This document shows, piece after piece, positions 9,132-17,634 of a stretch of 44,742 nucleotides of DNA. This stretch comes from Weissella muntiaci. Its GTDB lineage: Bacteria > Bacillota > Bacilli > Lactobacillales > Lactobacillaceae. Under the pieces are notes generated by a model. It was not told the DNA's origin. It did no database searches and saw nothing but the letters and a program-made list of their open reading frames with translations. How positions within the stretch are numbered: the stretch's first letter is position 1; each line of letters begins with the position of its first letter. Location: contig NZ_SDGZ01000022.1 of NCBI RefSeq assembly GCF_008107635.1, positions 1 through 44,742 on the forward strand, written 5' to 3'. The translations under genes were made by a program, and so were the position numbers.

Positions 9132-10022
9132 ATGAAGACTAAGTTACAAGATCCACGCAAATACTACTCAACGAAAGAATTTATAGAACAGGAGCAAAAG
9201 GCACCTGCACTACAGAAGAACATGACTCCTCAACCTGATTGTGGAGAGGAAACATATGTAGGGAATGGCGAGCTAGAAAATCGAAGTGTTCTGATAACCG
9301 GTGGGGATTCTGGCATTGGACGAGCTGTTGCAATTGCCTGTGCACGTGAGGGTGCCAATGTAGCGATTCAATTTTTACCTGGAGAAGAGCCAGATGCAAT
9401 TGAGGTTAGAGAGTTGATTGAAAAAGCGGGTAGAAAGGCTGTTTTGCTACCATATGATTTAAAAGATGAAATGCAAGCACATGCAATGGTGGATATGGCT
9501 GTGAAAGGCTTGGGTAGCCTAGATACATTAATATTAAACGCAGCCCAACAAAAGGCCACAGAAAATATACAAGATTTAAGTTTAGCTCAGATTCACGATA
9601 CTTTTGCGGTTAATTTTTTCTCGATGATCGAGGCGGTTAAAGCAGCTGAGAAGTATTTGCCTGCTGGTGCATCAATTATTACAACTACTTCTGTGCAAAG
9701 CTTTAATCCGACTGCGTATTTGATTGATTATGCCGCAACTAAGGCGGCGATTACTAACTTTACGATTAATTTATCTCAGATTATGATTGATAAAGGAATT
9801 CGAGTAAATGGTGTTGCTCCTGGTCCGATTTGGACGCCCCTTCAGTTGGACCACGGACAGCCAGCAGGGAAAATCTCAAAATTTGGGCAGTCATCAATTA
9901 TAGGGCGTGCAGGACAACCGGCAGAATTAGCTAGTGTTTATGTGTTCTTAGCTTCAAATAATGCTAGTTATGTTACAGGGCAAATATATGGTGTAACAGG
10001 TGGCGAAGCGATCAATCCTTGA
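9132..10022 (+). CDS. SDR-family oxidoreductase (YghA / general-stress type)
   Basis: 296 aa from ATG 9132; a GTG at 9129 would add one residue. A GAGGGGG site lies about 9 nt upstream. It is a Rossmann-fold short-chain dehydrogenase with a ~50-aa N-terminal extension containing PRKYY and MTPQPDCGEE, typical of the YghA/GSP39 group. The cofactor motif TGGDSGIG begins at residue 56. ILNAAQQ replaces the usual NNAG. The catalytic triad is Ser187, Tyr200 and Lys204 (DYAATK), with APGPIWTPL after it. It uses NAD(P)(H); the substrate is unknown but is probably an aldehyde or polyol. It is monocistronic, with its own promoter and cre-like box. Confidence 0.9.
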   Translation: MKTKLQDPRKYYSTKEFIEQEQKAPALQKNMTPQPDCGEETYVGNGELENRSVLITGGDSGIGRAVAIACAREGANVAIQFLPGEEPDAIEVRELIEKAGRKAVLLPYDLKDEMQAHAMVDMAVKGLGSLDTLILNAAQQKATENIQDLSLAQIHDTFAVNFFSMIEAVKAAEKYLPAGASIITTTSVQSFNPTAYLIDYAATKAAITNFTINLSQIMIDKGIRVNGVAPGPIWTPLQLDHGQPAGKISKFGQSSIIGRAGQPAELASVYVFLASNNASYVTGQIYGVTGGEAINP

Positions 10023-10091
10023 CGATTAGATCTTGTATGAGTTCTGGTAAAGCATGAGCTTGATCTATTCATTAGACAGATGATAGGGTAA

Positions 10092-10120
10092 TTGACTTTT
10101 ACTTACTTTTATTCTATAAT
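10092..10120 (+). promoter_or_regulatory. Near-consensus sigma-70 promoter
   Basis: TTGACT (10092-10097), a 17-bp spacer, and a perfect TATAAT (10115-10120). It predicts strong transcription starting near 10127, about 27 nt before the ATG of the 53-aa protein. Confidence 0.85.
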
Positions 10121-10153
10121 CAGATAGCTAAAGTGAAACGGGGTAAGAACGTG

Positions 10154-10315
10154 ATGAAAAAATTTGAACGTGCAATTAAGAACCCAGGTAACGAAGCAAT
10201 TCTTACTAAATGGTATGAGGAGAACGGCTACACAGTATCAAATATGATCCGCAAGACTGGTGCTAAGAATGGTACAACGCTTGAAGAACATTATTTGCTT
10301 GTTTCTGCTGGTTAA
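10154..10315 (+). CDS. Small basic protein of unknown function, 53 aa
   Basis: MKKFERAIKNPG at the start and TTLEEHYLLVSAG at the end; soluble and Lys-rich, with no membrane segment or metal motif. I do not recognise the family. GTG 10151 is an alternative start, and GTG 10133 is unlikely because it precedes the GGGG ribosome site at 10139-10142. The gene is neatly bounded by a near-perfect promoter and a strong terminator, so it is probably a real, highly expressed monocistronic gene despite its size. Confidence 0.7.
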   Translation: MKKFERAIKNPGNEAILTKWYEENGYTVSNMIRKTGAKNGTTLEEHYLLVSAG

Positions 10316-10333
10316 TAAATATTGAATGGATTT

Positions 10334-10367
10334 AAAAGGCGTTGGGGTGATTTAACGCCTTTTTTTG
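10334..10367 (+). terminator. Rho-independent terminator
   Basis: The stem AAAAGGCGTT/AACGCCTTTT (10334-10343, 10354-10363) has a 10-nt loop and is followed by T's. It ends the 53-aa gene. Confidence 0.92.
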
Positions 10368-10381
10368 TGGAGTTGAGGTTG

Positions 10382-10570
10382 TGTTCTTTCAAAAAGCGTT
10401 TGATTGGCTTGGTCTTTGATACTCCAAAATTGAAGGTTATTGAAATGTTGTTTGTAGAATATATTATTGGTCAGCCTGCTCTATCGGTTTAATATCACGT
10501 TGCTTTATCTGAACAATTAAGGCATTTGGGAAACTTAATCGGTAGCTCAGAAAAAGAGTTTGACGAATAG
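10382..10570 (+). pseudogene. Possible decayed reductase fragment
   Basis: One frame reads RLIGLVFDTPKL, KVIEMLFVEYIIGQPALSV, a TAA at 10490-10492, then YHVALSEQLRHLGNLIGSS and a TAG at 10568. The coding-like stretch crossing a single stop, and the GQPA...LxEQLRHLGNLIG pattern, vaguely recall the C-terminal half of NADPH-dependent FMN-reductase-type flavoproteins. There is no start or ribosome site. The family guess is weak; the in-frame decay is the stronger point. Confidence 0.35.
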
Positions 10571-10595
10571 GTTATTCTTGATAGAAATATCGAAT

Positions 10596-10624
10596 TTGGA
10601 TCGTAGTTTAACTCATGGTATGAG
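10596..10624 (+). promoter_or_regulatory. Weak promoter with palindrome over the -10 box (DUF2316 gene)
   Basis: TTGGAT (10596-10601), a 17-bp spacer and TATGAG (10619-10624). The -10 box overlaps a perfect inverted repeat CTCAT-GGT-ATGAG (10612-10624), a plausible operator. It lies about 38 bp before the ATG. Confidence 0.4.
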
Positions 10625-10661
10625 ATCATAAAGGTTCTTTAAATAGGAGAAGAGGTTAACA

Positions 10662-10964
10662 ATGTCTTTGAATTCAGTTCAACGAGAAAATACAAAAATG
10701 GAATTTGCTCAAAATATCAGATTGGCAGGTATAGAAAAGGTTCAGATTGCTAGTGAGCTAGGTATTAGTATGGTCAAACTTGATCGAATCCTAAAACTTG
10801 ACCAAAGTTCGCTGAATGATCCGTGGATTTTACGGAATTATTTGATAAATAAAATTCAGGAGGTTGGTGAAGAACCGGTTCCTTTTACCGCTCTAGTGGG
10901 GGACTGGCATGATTACTGGTTTCTGGATTCAGATATAATTGATCAAGGTAAAATAACACGGTGA
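10662..10964 (+). CDS. DUF2316 family protein
   Basis: 100 aa with AGGAGA upstream. It begins MSLNSVQRENTKMEF, has a helix-turn-helix-like stretch (EKVQIASELGISMVKLDRIL), then DPWILRNYLINKI and EPVPFTALVGDWHDYWFLD. This order and length match DUF2316, a small family common in lactic acid bacteria with no established function. The HTH-like part suggests DNA binding, but this is inference. It is monocistronic and convergent with the Mga-like gene. Confidence 0.85.
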   Translation: MSLNSVQRENTKMEFAQNIRLAGIEKVQIASELGISMVKLDRILKLDQSSLNDPWILRNYLINKIQEVGEEPVPFTALVGDWHDYWFLDSDIIDQGKITR

Positions 10965-11014
10965 GGTTTTTGATAGATAGGAATTTTATCATTAAAATAA
11001 AATATGAACCGAAG

Positions 11015-11057
11015 AAAAAAACTTCTGAAATTTTTAAACATTTCGGAAGTTTTTTTG
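11015..11057. terminator. Bidirectional terminator
   Basis: A-rich arm 11015-11030 pairs with T-rich arm 11041-11056 (core ACTTCTGAAA/TTTCGGAAGT with one G-U pair), loop 10 nt, with a T-run on the + side and an A-run on the other. It serves the DUF2316 gene (+) and the Mga-like gene (-). Confidence 0.88.
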
Positions 11058-11078
11058 TTCTTAAAAATATGGCTTGAG

Positions 11079-12593
11079 TTATTCGTGTAGTGCACGTTTG
11101 GCCTTTAGTATTTCACGGCATTTATTATAGATTTGTTGATGATCGCTATCAGTCATATGAACATGCGTATATATTCGCTGTGCGGTAGCACTGCCCGTGT
11201 CGTTGACAGCCAGATTGACATTGATAATTAGGTCGCAGGACGATGTAACCAGTTTCTTTTGTTGTCTGATGTTGAAAGAGCGGCCCAATAATTCTTCTAA
11301 TTCATGCCAAATTTGGACTTCAATATAGATCGGGAAATCGGTTTCCAGATATATAGATATAAGCGGTTCAAAGGTATTGATTGGTAGTACTAGCGCCAAG
11401 GAATTTGAATAGCGGAAAGCTAAGGTACTCCGTTGAAGTGGGGTTAGTGAACTATCTTGCTCTAATAAGGTGCTAATCGTTGGTATTAAGGCTGGAGCGA
11501 AACGACGTTTGTATTCGTTGATGTTCACACTAGATACAATGAATGTCAAATGTGGAAACAAATCGACAGAAATACGTGAGCTAATCACTGTTGATAGGAA
11601 CAGAGTATTTCTAATTAATTCGTTGTTTGAAGATTGCTCTTGAACGGCATTCACAAAAAGATTGATGCCACCAAAAACTTGAGCATTTGCTGATCGAATT
11701 GAGTCATACATGGCAAAGATTGAATTATCGAATAGATAAAAGTCGGATAATGATAGCAACCACATGAACATGAAAGTAATGTCATTACCACCAGGCCTAA
11801 TCACGTTCCTTAACGCCTGTTCAAAGTGGATATAGATATCAGGAAAAGTATCATTGATAATAGCCATGGAATATTCTGGAATCTCACCATCTGCAATTGC
11901 TTTCATACCATTTGATCGAGAAATATTTACGGCGAGCATATACATTAGTTTAGCGCGTTTGCCATCGTTAATGCTTACCCCAAGATAATTGATAAGCGTA
12001 TCAATTATTACTCGGACACTGCTCTTTGATACGTTAGTGAAAGGCCAAGTTGTTCCACGATAGACGCGCCATAGGAATCCTGTGATTATATATCTTATTT
12101 CGCCTTCATTACCATCAATTGTGAGCATACCTTGTTTACTTCGTAAATGAATACCATAAGAGACAAAGTAAGCGTTTAACTTGTTGATCATTTTGAAAAA
12201 ATATGTGCTACTGATGTAATTCTCAGAAACAAAGGTTTCGATTTCAACAATGTCTTGGTTGACAATGCTGAGACTGAGTCTTACCACGCTAGATTTGCTA
12301 AGTAAATGCAAAATCATTTTTTGTGCATCAAAACTATCTCCATTGAAGAAGTGTTGATTTCTGACTGTCGAGATTCCATTGACAGCCATATTTGACTCAG
12401 TTAAATAATCATTAATATTATTTATATGTTTTACCACCGTCCGTTTATCAATTGATAACAGATTGCTAATACCAGCAGTGCTAATACCATTCTTTTCAGA
12501 TTGTATCATATCAACAATTGCTACCTGGGTAATAATATCTTTGTTAAAAAGGTTTTCCATTCGTGCATCAAAAACTGTATTGAAAAAGTCCAT
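11079..12593 (-). CDS. Mga/RofA-like transcriptional regulator (copy 1)
   Basis: 504 aa from the ATG at 12593 (MDFFNTVFDARME), with GGGGGG about 9 nt upstream. The longer frame to 12758 has no ribosome site. The N-terminus has an HTH segment (GISTAGISNLLSIDKRTVVKHINNIN) of the HTH_Mga type. Long PRD-like helical regions follow, with a C-terminal EIIB-like part (YLETDFPIYIEVQIWHELE ... YTHVHMTDSD). Mga-class proteins activate surface-adhesin genes in streptococci and can respond to sugar-phosphotransferase state. It is a full-length paralogue of 40321-41844. The pair flanks the island of surface proteins, which I infer to be their targets. Confidence 0.85.
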   Translation of the reverse strand: MDFFNTVFDARMENLFNKDIITQVAIVDMIQSEKNGISTAGISNLLSIDKRTVVKHINNINDYLTESNMAVNGISTVRNQHFFNGDSFDAQKMILHLLSKSSVVRLSLSIVNQDIVEIETFVSENYISSTYFFKMINKLNAYFVSYGIHLRSKQGMLTIDGNEGEIRYIITGFLWRVYRGTTWPFTNVSKSSVRVIIDTLINYLGVSINDGKRAKLMYMLAVNISRSNGMKAIADGEIPEYSMAIINDTFPDIYIHFEQALRNVIRPGGNDITFMFMWLLSLSDFYLFDNSIFAMYDSIRSANAQVFGGINLFVNAVQEQSSNNELIRNTLFLSTVISSRISVDLFPHLTFIVSSVNINEYKRRFAPALIPTISTLLEQDSSLTPLQRSTLAFRYSNSLALVLPINTFEPLISIYLETDFPIYIEVQIWHELEELLGRSFNIRQQKKLVTSSCDLIINVNLAVNDTGSATAQRIYTHVHMTDSDHQQIYNKCREILKAKRALHE

Positions 12594-13351
12594 ATTCTCG
12601 TACCCCCCTTGATTATTAATTAATAGTAATTTATTTTTAAAAACTATTTGACCCATAAAATGCTTAAATCTTAAGCAAAAATTGGGAAGATGAAAATTTG
12701 ATGATATTTCTCCATATGTAATGTGTATTACTTGAATATGATATATAAAGATCTTCACTAGGGCATTGAATTTTTAATAGACTTGGAAAAGAAGTATTAG
12801 AATTTGATATAAATCAATTTTTAAATAAATATGGTTGTGCTTTAGTTATTGAGCGTTACGACTAAGGTGTTAGAAATACCCATGAAAAGTTATTTGAATG
12901 AATCGTCAGACTATGGCGGCATTAATAATGTGAAGGAGTCAATTGTATGGTGATTGTGCTACCAATATATGCTTAGGACGAAATGAATTCTTGAATATGA
13001 TGAGATGGATGCTAGTTGATCTTTTTTACAGAATAAAAGCCACACTTGTTGTGGAGTCGGCTTTGTTAAATAAGGAATGTATAATCAGGTGCTATGAGAA
13101 ATATTTGATGATTTTTTGAATTCTGTGTAACCCTAAATAATTAATGGTGAAGGAAGTTTAGATTCAGCTCTGATAGCTGAAAATGTTATTTTCTTGAAGA
13201 AATCTAAAAATTTTATTGGTTAACAAAATTGTATTCTACTTGCCGAAGAATTAGACTCTAGGTGTGAGAATTTAGGCTTGGATTTAGATCTGAATTGTTT
13301 TTTCTTATGAAAGCAGGTTAACTTATTAGTCAATTTTGAAGGAGAGAGAAT
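12594..13351. other. Intergenic region between Mga-like and NADH oxidase genes
   Basis: About 760 bp, AT-rich, with no supportable ORF. It holds the divergent promoters of the two flanking genes, not resolved by eye. An imperfect hairpin with AAAGCC/GGCTTT arms lies at 13036-13064. Confidence 0.5.
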
Positions 13352-14722
13352 ATGAAAATTGCAATTATAGGTGCATCGCATGGTGGACACGAGGCAGCGC
13401 TGGAACTGCTAACACAATATGATGATGTGGATCTCACAATTTATGAAGCAAGTGATTTTATTTCATTCATGTCTTGTGGAATGCAACTTTATCTGATGAA
13501 TAAGGTAAAAGATGATACTATTGTCAGAAATTTTAAGGCGGAAGATATCGAAAAACTAGGTGGCAGAGTATTATCGAATAGCGCGGTGAATAATATTGAT
13601 GCAGATCATCATCAGCTGACATTTGCTGATTCTGCCGGTGAGAATCATCAAGACGGCTATGACAAATTGATTCTCAGTGTTGGCGTTTCACCCGCTAGGT
13701 TAAATATTCAGGGTTGTAACCTTGATAACATTTTTCTAATGCGAGGGCATGATTGGGCGCTTTCACTTAAGGATAAGATTAATGATCCTTTAGTGAAGGA
13801 TGTGGTTGTGGTAGGTGCAGGTTATATCGGTATCGAAGCGGTTGAGGCATTTGTGAAAGCCGGCAAAAATGTTACAGTTTTGGATCTGTTGCCTCGGGTG
13901 CTGGGATCCTATCTTGATGCTGATATGACTAACTTGCTTACAAAGGAGTTGATTGATAACGGTGTCCATGTGGCAGTCGGCGAACAGCTGGAAGAATATA
14001 TTTCAAAGGACGGTAAAGAAGTTAGTGCGGTCAGAACTGATCAGGGAAATTATCAGGCAGACCTAGTAATTGAGGGGATTGGCGTTAAACCCAATACCGA
14101 ATGGTTGAAAGATATTGTTGCATTGGACGATCGTGGTTGGATTAAGACAGATGAGTACCTTCGGACTAATCAAAAGGACATTTTTGCGATTGGTGATGCA
14201 ATTTTGCCGTACAGTATTCCAGCAAACAAGCCACTGCCAATCGCATTAGCGACAACAGCGCGACGCGAAGCACAGTATGTTGTTCAGACCATGTTCAACG
14301 ACATCATCCGACCATTTAAAGGTGTCGTGGGTACTTCGGCACTGCAAGTATTCGATTATTCTTTTGCAACTGCTGGACTTAATGAGACAACCGCCAGGCG
14401 AGCGGGAATTGAGATAGCGTCAGTAAGTTACAATGATACACGACGGCCAGCATTTGTTTCAAGAGCAACAGGAAATGGTGATATTTTCGTACGGCTTGCA
14501 TTTGCTCCAATGACTCACGTAATTTTGGGTGGTGCTATCATGGCGAAGAATTTTGATATAACACCACATGGCAATACTTTGGCACTTGCGATTGCCCAAA
14601 GATTAACGATTGAAGATCTAGCGGAAGCTGATTTCTTCTTCCAACCGGGATTTGATCGGCAATGGAGCGCGCTGAATTTGGCGGCACAGAAAGCACTTAG
14701 TTTCGGAACTTTTACAAAATAA
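13352..14722 (+). CDS. nox: NADH oxidase (FAD/NAD-disulfide oxidoreductase family)
   Basis: 456 aa; GGAGAG lies just upstream of the ATG. The FAD-binding start is GASHGGHEAALEL (residue 7), with His10 and the redox Cys42 in SFMSCGMQLYL, the single-cysteine site of NADH oxidases and peroxidases. The NAD site is GAGYIGIEAVEAF (~150-165), then IFAIGDA for FAD, and a C-terminal dimerisation domain. Family members reduce O2 to water (Nox) or H2O2 (Npx) with NADH, regenerating NAD+ in lactic acid bacteria. Sequence alone does not separate Nox from Npx or CoA-disulfide reductase securely. It is monocistronic. Confidence 0.88.
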   Translation: MKIAIIGASHGGHEAALELLTQYDDVDLTIYEASDFISFMSCGMQLYLMNKVKDDTIVRNFKAEDIEKLGGRVLSNSAVNNIDADHHQLTFADSAGENHQDGYDKLILSVGVSPARLNIQGCNLDNIFLMRGHDWALSLKDKINDPLVKDVVVVGAGYIGIEAVEAFVKAGKNVTVLDLLPRVLGSYLDADMTNLLTKELIDNGVHVAVGEQLEEYISKDGKEVSAVRTDQGNYQADLVIEGIGVKPNTEWLKDIVALDDRGWIKTDEYLRTNQKDIFAIGDAILPYSIPANKPLPIALATTARREAQYVVQTMFNDIIRPFKGVVGTSALQVFDYSFATAGLNETTARRAGIEIASVSYNDTRRPAFVSRATGNGDIFVRLAFAPMTHVILGGAIMAKNFDITPHGNTLALAIAQRLTIEDLAEADFFFQPGFDRQWSALNLAAQKALSFGTFTK

Positions 14723-14756
14723 ATTGAATATAGAGCAGTTATTAATTTTATTAAAT

Positions 14757-14798
14757 GGAAGCAAGGACGTTGAATGACGGGCCTATTGCTTCCTTTTT
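14757..14798 (+). terminator. Rho-independent terminator after NADH oxidase
   Basis: The stem GGAAGCAA/TTGCTTCC (14757-14764, 14786-14793) has a 21-nt loop and is followed by TTTTT. Confidence 0.75.
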
Positions 14799-15236
14799 GT
14801 TTTGGTTCACCAAATTATGACGATTTGTGCGCACTAGTGACAACGATAAAACTGTTTCGAGTAGATGAACTCTTGAAATCGCCTGTTTACCTAATTGATA
14901 CTTCCATTCTGCGATGTAAATTGTGAAGGTAATTTGAAAATGATATATTTGCATTAGGATACGCCTGTACAGCTATGAATAATTCTTAGTTGATTGAGTT
15001 CGGATTTACCGCAAAAGACTTACACTGATTAATTTATGCCTTCCCCTCCATTTCAACTGCAATTAAAGGCAATTGTAATGATTGGAGTCGAGTGAATATT
15101 GGTTGGCGCCATTGAGGTATGATCCAGATGCGGTAACGATTTTAACTTACAGAATAATTATTATGAAACGTGAAAGACTCCGGAAATTATCAGATTCCCG
15201 GAGCCTTTTTAAGTTGAAAGAAGCTAATAGGAGTAA
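14799..15236. other. Intergenic region with an orphan terminator
   Basis: About 440 bp without a supportable gene. A clear terminator at 15178-15210 has no gene before it. Just upstream, a short open stretch (YDPDAVTILTYR) runs into that hairpin, which suggests the 3' stub of a lost gene. This is weak. Confidence 0.35.
15178..15210 (+). terminator. Orphan rho-independent terminator
   Basis: The stem CTCCGG/CCGGAG (15178-15183, 15198-15203) is followed by CCTTTTT. No intact gene lies upstream within 450 bp. Confidence 0.65.
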
Positions 15237-15655
15237 ATGTTGACATTAACTGTATCAGAAGGATATCTATTTTTGTTTGAATTTATTACAAAAATAAAGT
15301 ATTTATTTAATAAATTGTCAGCTCTTAGCTATGACAAATCGTTCAGGGATGGTTATAGAACCGAATTAAAGAGGAGGTTGTACACTACGACTTTTAATTC
15401 TTATATGTTATATGGAAATTGCTTGAGAGGTCAATTTGAATAGCAAAGAATGAATATCTAGATATATTGGGTGTTCGAAAGTTGGCAAGCTAGAAAAGGA
15501 AGATTATTCAAGAAATGGTCGAATATCCCATGCTGGAGAAGAACAAAGATAAGGTAATAGCATTATTGGAGCTCATGGTAGTCGGTTGTTTCTTCTCAAA
15601 TGAACTGAATGACTTCAATCTCACGTTATTGGCAAATGTATTTTTTTCCAGTTAA
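15237..15655 (+). pseudogene. Degenerate ORF pair, unknown
   Basis: A 68-aa ORF (15237-15443) starts with ATG right after AGGAG. It overlaps a second frame (15443-15655) that reads NEYLDILGVRKLAS, a TAG, then IIQEMVEYPMLEKNKDKV and FFSNELNDFNLTLLANVF. The second frame looks coding-like across the stop, so this may be one gene broken by a frameshift and a nonsense change. I do not recognise the family. It could also be chance ORFs in AT-rich DNA. Confidence 0.3.
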
Positions 15656-15727
15656 TGTTACTACGGTAAGTATGGATCATTGACTAATATTGGAATCAAT
15701 TAGTTAATGTCGGATATCAGTACGAGC

Positions 15728-15783
15728 TAGGTATACCTAACTAAAAGTTGACCATTGATCAAATAGGAGTAATGGTAACTTTT
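15728..15783. promoter_or_regulatory. 12-bp palindrome followed by a bulged hairpin
   Basis: TAGGTATACCTA (15728-15739) is a perfect 12-bp palindrome. Four bases later AAAAGTT-G-ACCATT (15743-15756) pairs with AATGGTAACTTTT (15771-15783), a 13-bp stem with one bulge and an AGGAGT in the loop. It lies about 250 bp before the SseB-like gene. Terminator, operator or riboregulator are all possible. Confidence 0.35.
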
Positions 15784-16036
15784 AGCCTATCTGCCGTAAA
15801 AAAATTATAACTGTTATATTTTGAATCAATAAAGGATTCAGATGAAATGACAATGAAGGATGATACGTTTCCGTAAACGACTGCCTTACCATAATATAAA
15901 TTGACTTTTTTAAGTTAGGTCGGTACTATAAATTACTAAGTAAACTGAGGGTTTGAGTCGATACGAGGGGAGTAACTCGTGAGATATGGTTTGGGGCTCT
16001 GATATTGGTTTAGAAAATGGGGTAGGGTAAAGTTAT

Positions 16037-16849
16037 ATGGATCCTGAAAATTGGGAGAATGAAGCTGTATTGGCAGCCTTAGCAGCGTACCAAGAGGATG
16101 AAAATGCTGAGAATGAGCAAGAGTTATTCGACATGATACAACGGGCTATTTTTATAGCGCCTGTACAGATTTCGAATATGCAGAAGGAAATATTAGAAAA
16201 TAAGATGGAGCTTACATCAGATTTGCTTCCCAATTTAATAACGTTTGAAACCAAAGATGGAAATAAAGTTTTTCCAATCTTCACTGATATCAACGCAATG
16301 AAGGAACGTGGGTTTGATAATGAAGATGTTGTTTATAGTTGGCCGATAACCATTTTTGAATACGGGTTGATCTTATTACTGTCTAGTAATGTGGAAGGGC
16401 TGGTACTAAACCCATTTTCTGACGGCTTTGTTTTGACTAAGGATGAATTATTAACGATGCTTCAGCATTTAAACGGTAGTATTGCACGAACTACTGAAAG
16501 AACCGCGATTCAAGGAGCTGAGAACTCACAACTAGTGTTGGAAGATATTAAGGCGAATAAGTTACCGATCTCGCTCTTTATTAATCTGATTGCAATCGCT
16601 GATGATAAGCGCGGCTTGGTTCAAACTGTGTATATTGTGTGGTTAACCAATAAGACTACAGGAGTCTCCAACTATTTAGTGGTGCTAGATGGGACGGATG
16701 ATGAAAAACTTGAAGCGTCTTATAATGAGTTTGCACTTGTCTTTGAACGTTATGCTGACATTCTACAAACGACTGTTGACATTGTGACTCTACAAAAATC
16801 CGGATTAGACATGTCAAGTTTCACACCACAATATACGTTTTACGTCTAA
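16037..16849 (+). CDS. SseB-family protein
   Basis: 270 aa. The N-terminal half matches the SseB module: ENEAVLAALAAYQEDENAENEQELFD, then KVFPIFTDINAMKERG and EGLVLNPFSDGFVLTKDELL. The C-terminal half (LPISLFINLIAIADDKRG ... SYNEFALVFERYADILQTT) fits the SseB C-terminal part. SseB was named for serine sensitivity in E. coli, and its biochemical role is unsettled. It is cytoplasmic with no signal or membrane segment. The ribosome site is weak (AGGGTAA at moderate spacing). It is monocistronic. Confidence 0.75.
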   Translation: MDPENWENEAVLAALAAYQEDENAENEQELFDMIQRAIFIAPVQISNMQKEILENKMELTSDLLPNLITFETKDGNKVFPIFTDINAMKERGFDNEDVVYSWPITIFEYGLILLLSSNVEGLVLNPFSDGFVLTKDELLTMLQHLNGSIARTTERTAIQGAENSQLVLEDIKANKLPISLFINLIAIADDKRGLVQTVYIVWLTNKTTGVSNYLVVLDGTDDEKLEASYNEFALVFERYADILQTTVDIVTLQKSGLDMSSFTPQYTFYV

Positions 16850-17064
16850 GATATTGAAGTAGCCGTTAAAATAAATATTCCCTATTATTGGGCGGTCAGC
16901 TATTGGTATCAAATCGATAATTGATCGTCTATTTTTAGTGATATTTGTTGGCCTTTGTGTAACTGATTCAGTATGTGTGAATACACAAGATTAGCTCTGT
17001 CTGAACGAGAGATATATAGCCAGCTCAATTCTAAATAGAAAATTATTAAAGTGAGATTCTCGAT

Positions 17065-17107
17065 AACTGCAATATCTAAGGGCAACCTTGGAAATTGCAG
17101 TTTTTTT
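17065..17107 (+). terminator. Rho-independent terminator
   Basis: The outer stem AACTGCAAT/ATTGCAGTT (17065-17073, 17094-17102) has an inner AAGG/CCTT helix and is followed by a T7 run. It lies about 215 bp after the SseB-like gene. Confidence 0.85.
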
Positions 17108-17634
17108 GGCTTTCAAGGCTATGTTCTAAATTGGCTAGAGCTTTTTGAACAGTAGGTTCGTGGTTTTCTAAAGATTTTGATCTCAAATAGATTGATAATA
17201 GCTTTTATTGATTTAGATCTTTAAATTTGAATATGGAATTATATTTATTCTGTCGAGCATTGAAAAACACGTAGATTAAACTAACCTTAAGCATAATGGG
17301 AATGTTTGTGACTTTTTTATATCCTTTTTAGGTCCTTAAACGATCTAAGAGAAATATATTCATGATATTAAAAAGTTATTTCCTTTCGATGTTTGTATGG
17401 ATTTGTATTTCGAATATTTTGGTTAGGAAATTTGTGCACAAAATAAATATATTATTTGCGAGATACAAAAGAGATGCCTAAAAATTTCTAATTATGTACT
17501 AATTAGATACAAAACAATACATTGAATTCCGAAATTGGTTGTATTAAATTTTCTTATGTAGATGTTGAATGTAATCTACTGGTATAGAACTTATTTTTTG
17601 TGCTTAAAGAATTAATTTAAGAGGGAATTCGGGA
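17108..17634. other. Long leader region of the Ala/Ser-rich surface protein
   Basis: About 530 bp, very AT-rich, no ORF. It includes a perfect inverted repeat CTAATTA-TGTAC-TAATTAG (17488-17506). It also has a 10-bp direct repeat AGATACAAAA at 17461 and about 17505, one copy on each side of that palindrome. This is a candidate regulator-binding region, and AAGAGGG forms the ribosome site before the ATG. Confidence 0.45.

Noticed and set aside
14751-14954. Minus-strand 67-aa ORF overlapping the NADH oxidase terminator
   Set aside because: No ribosome site, and the hairpin is inside it; most likely chance.
15866-15884. CGTTTCCGTAAACG as a second cre site
   Set aside because: The central bases do not fit the consensus (no CG at the dyad centre); it is only an inverted repeat.
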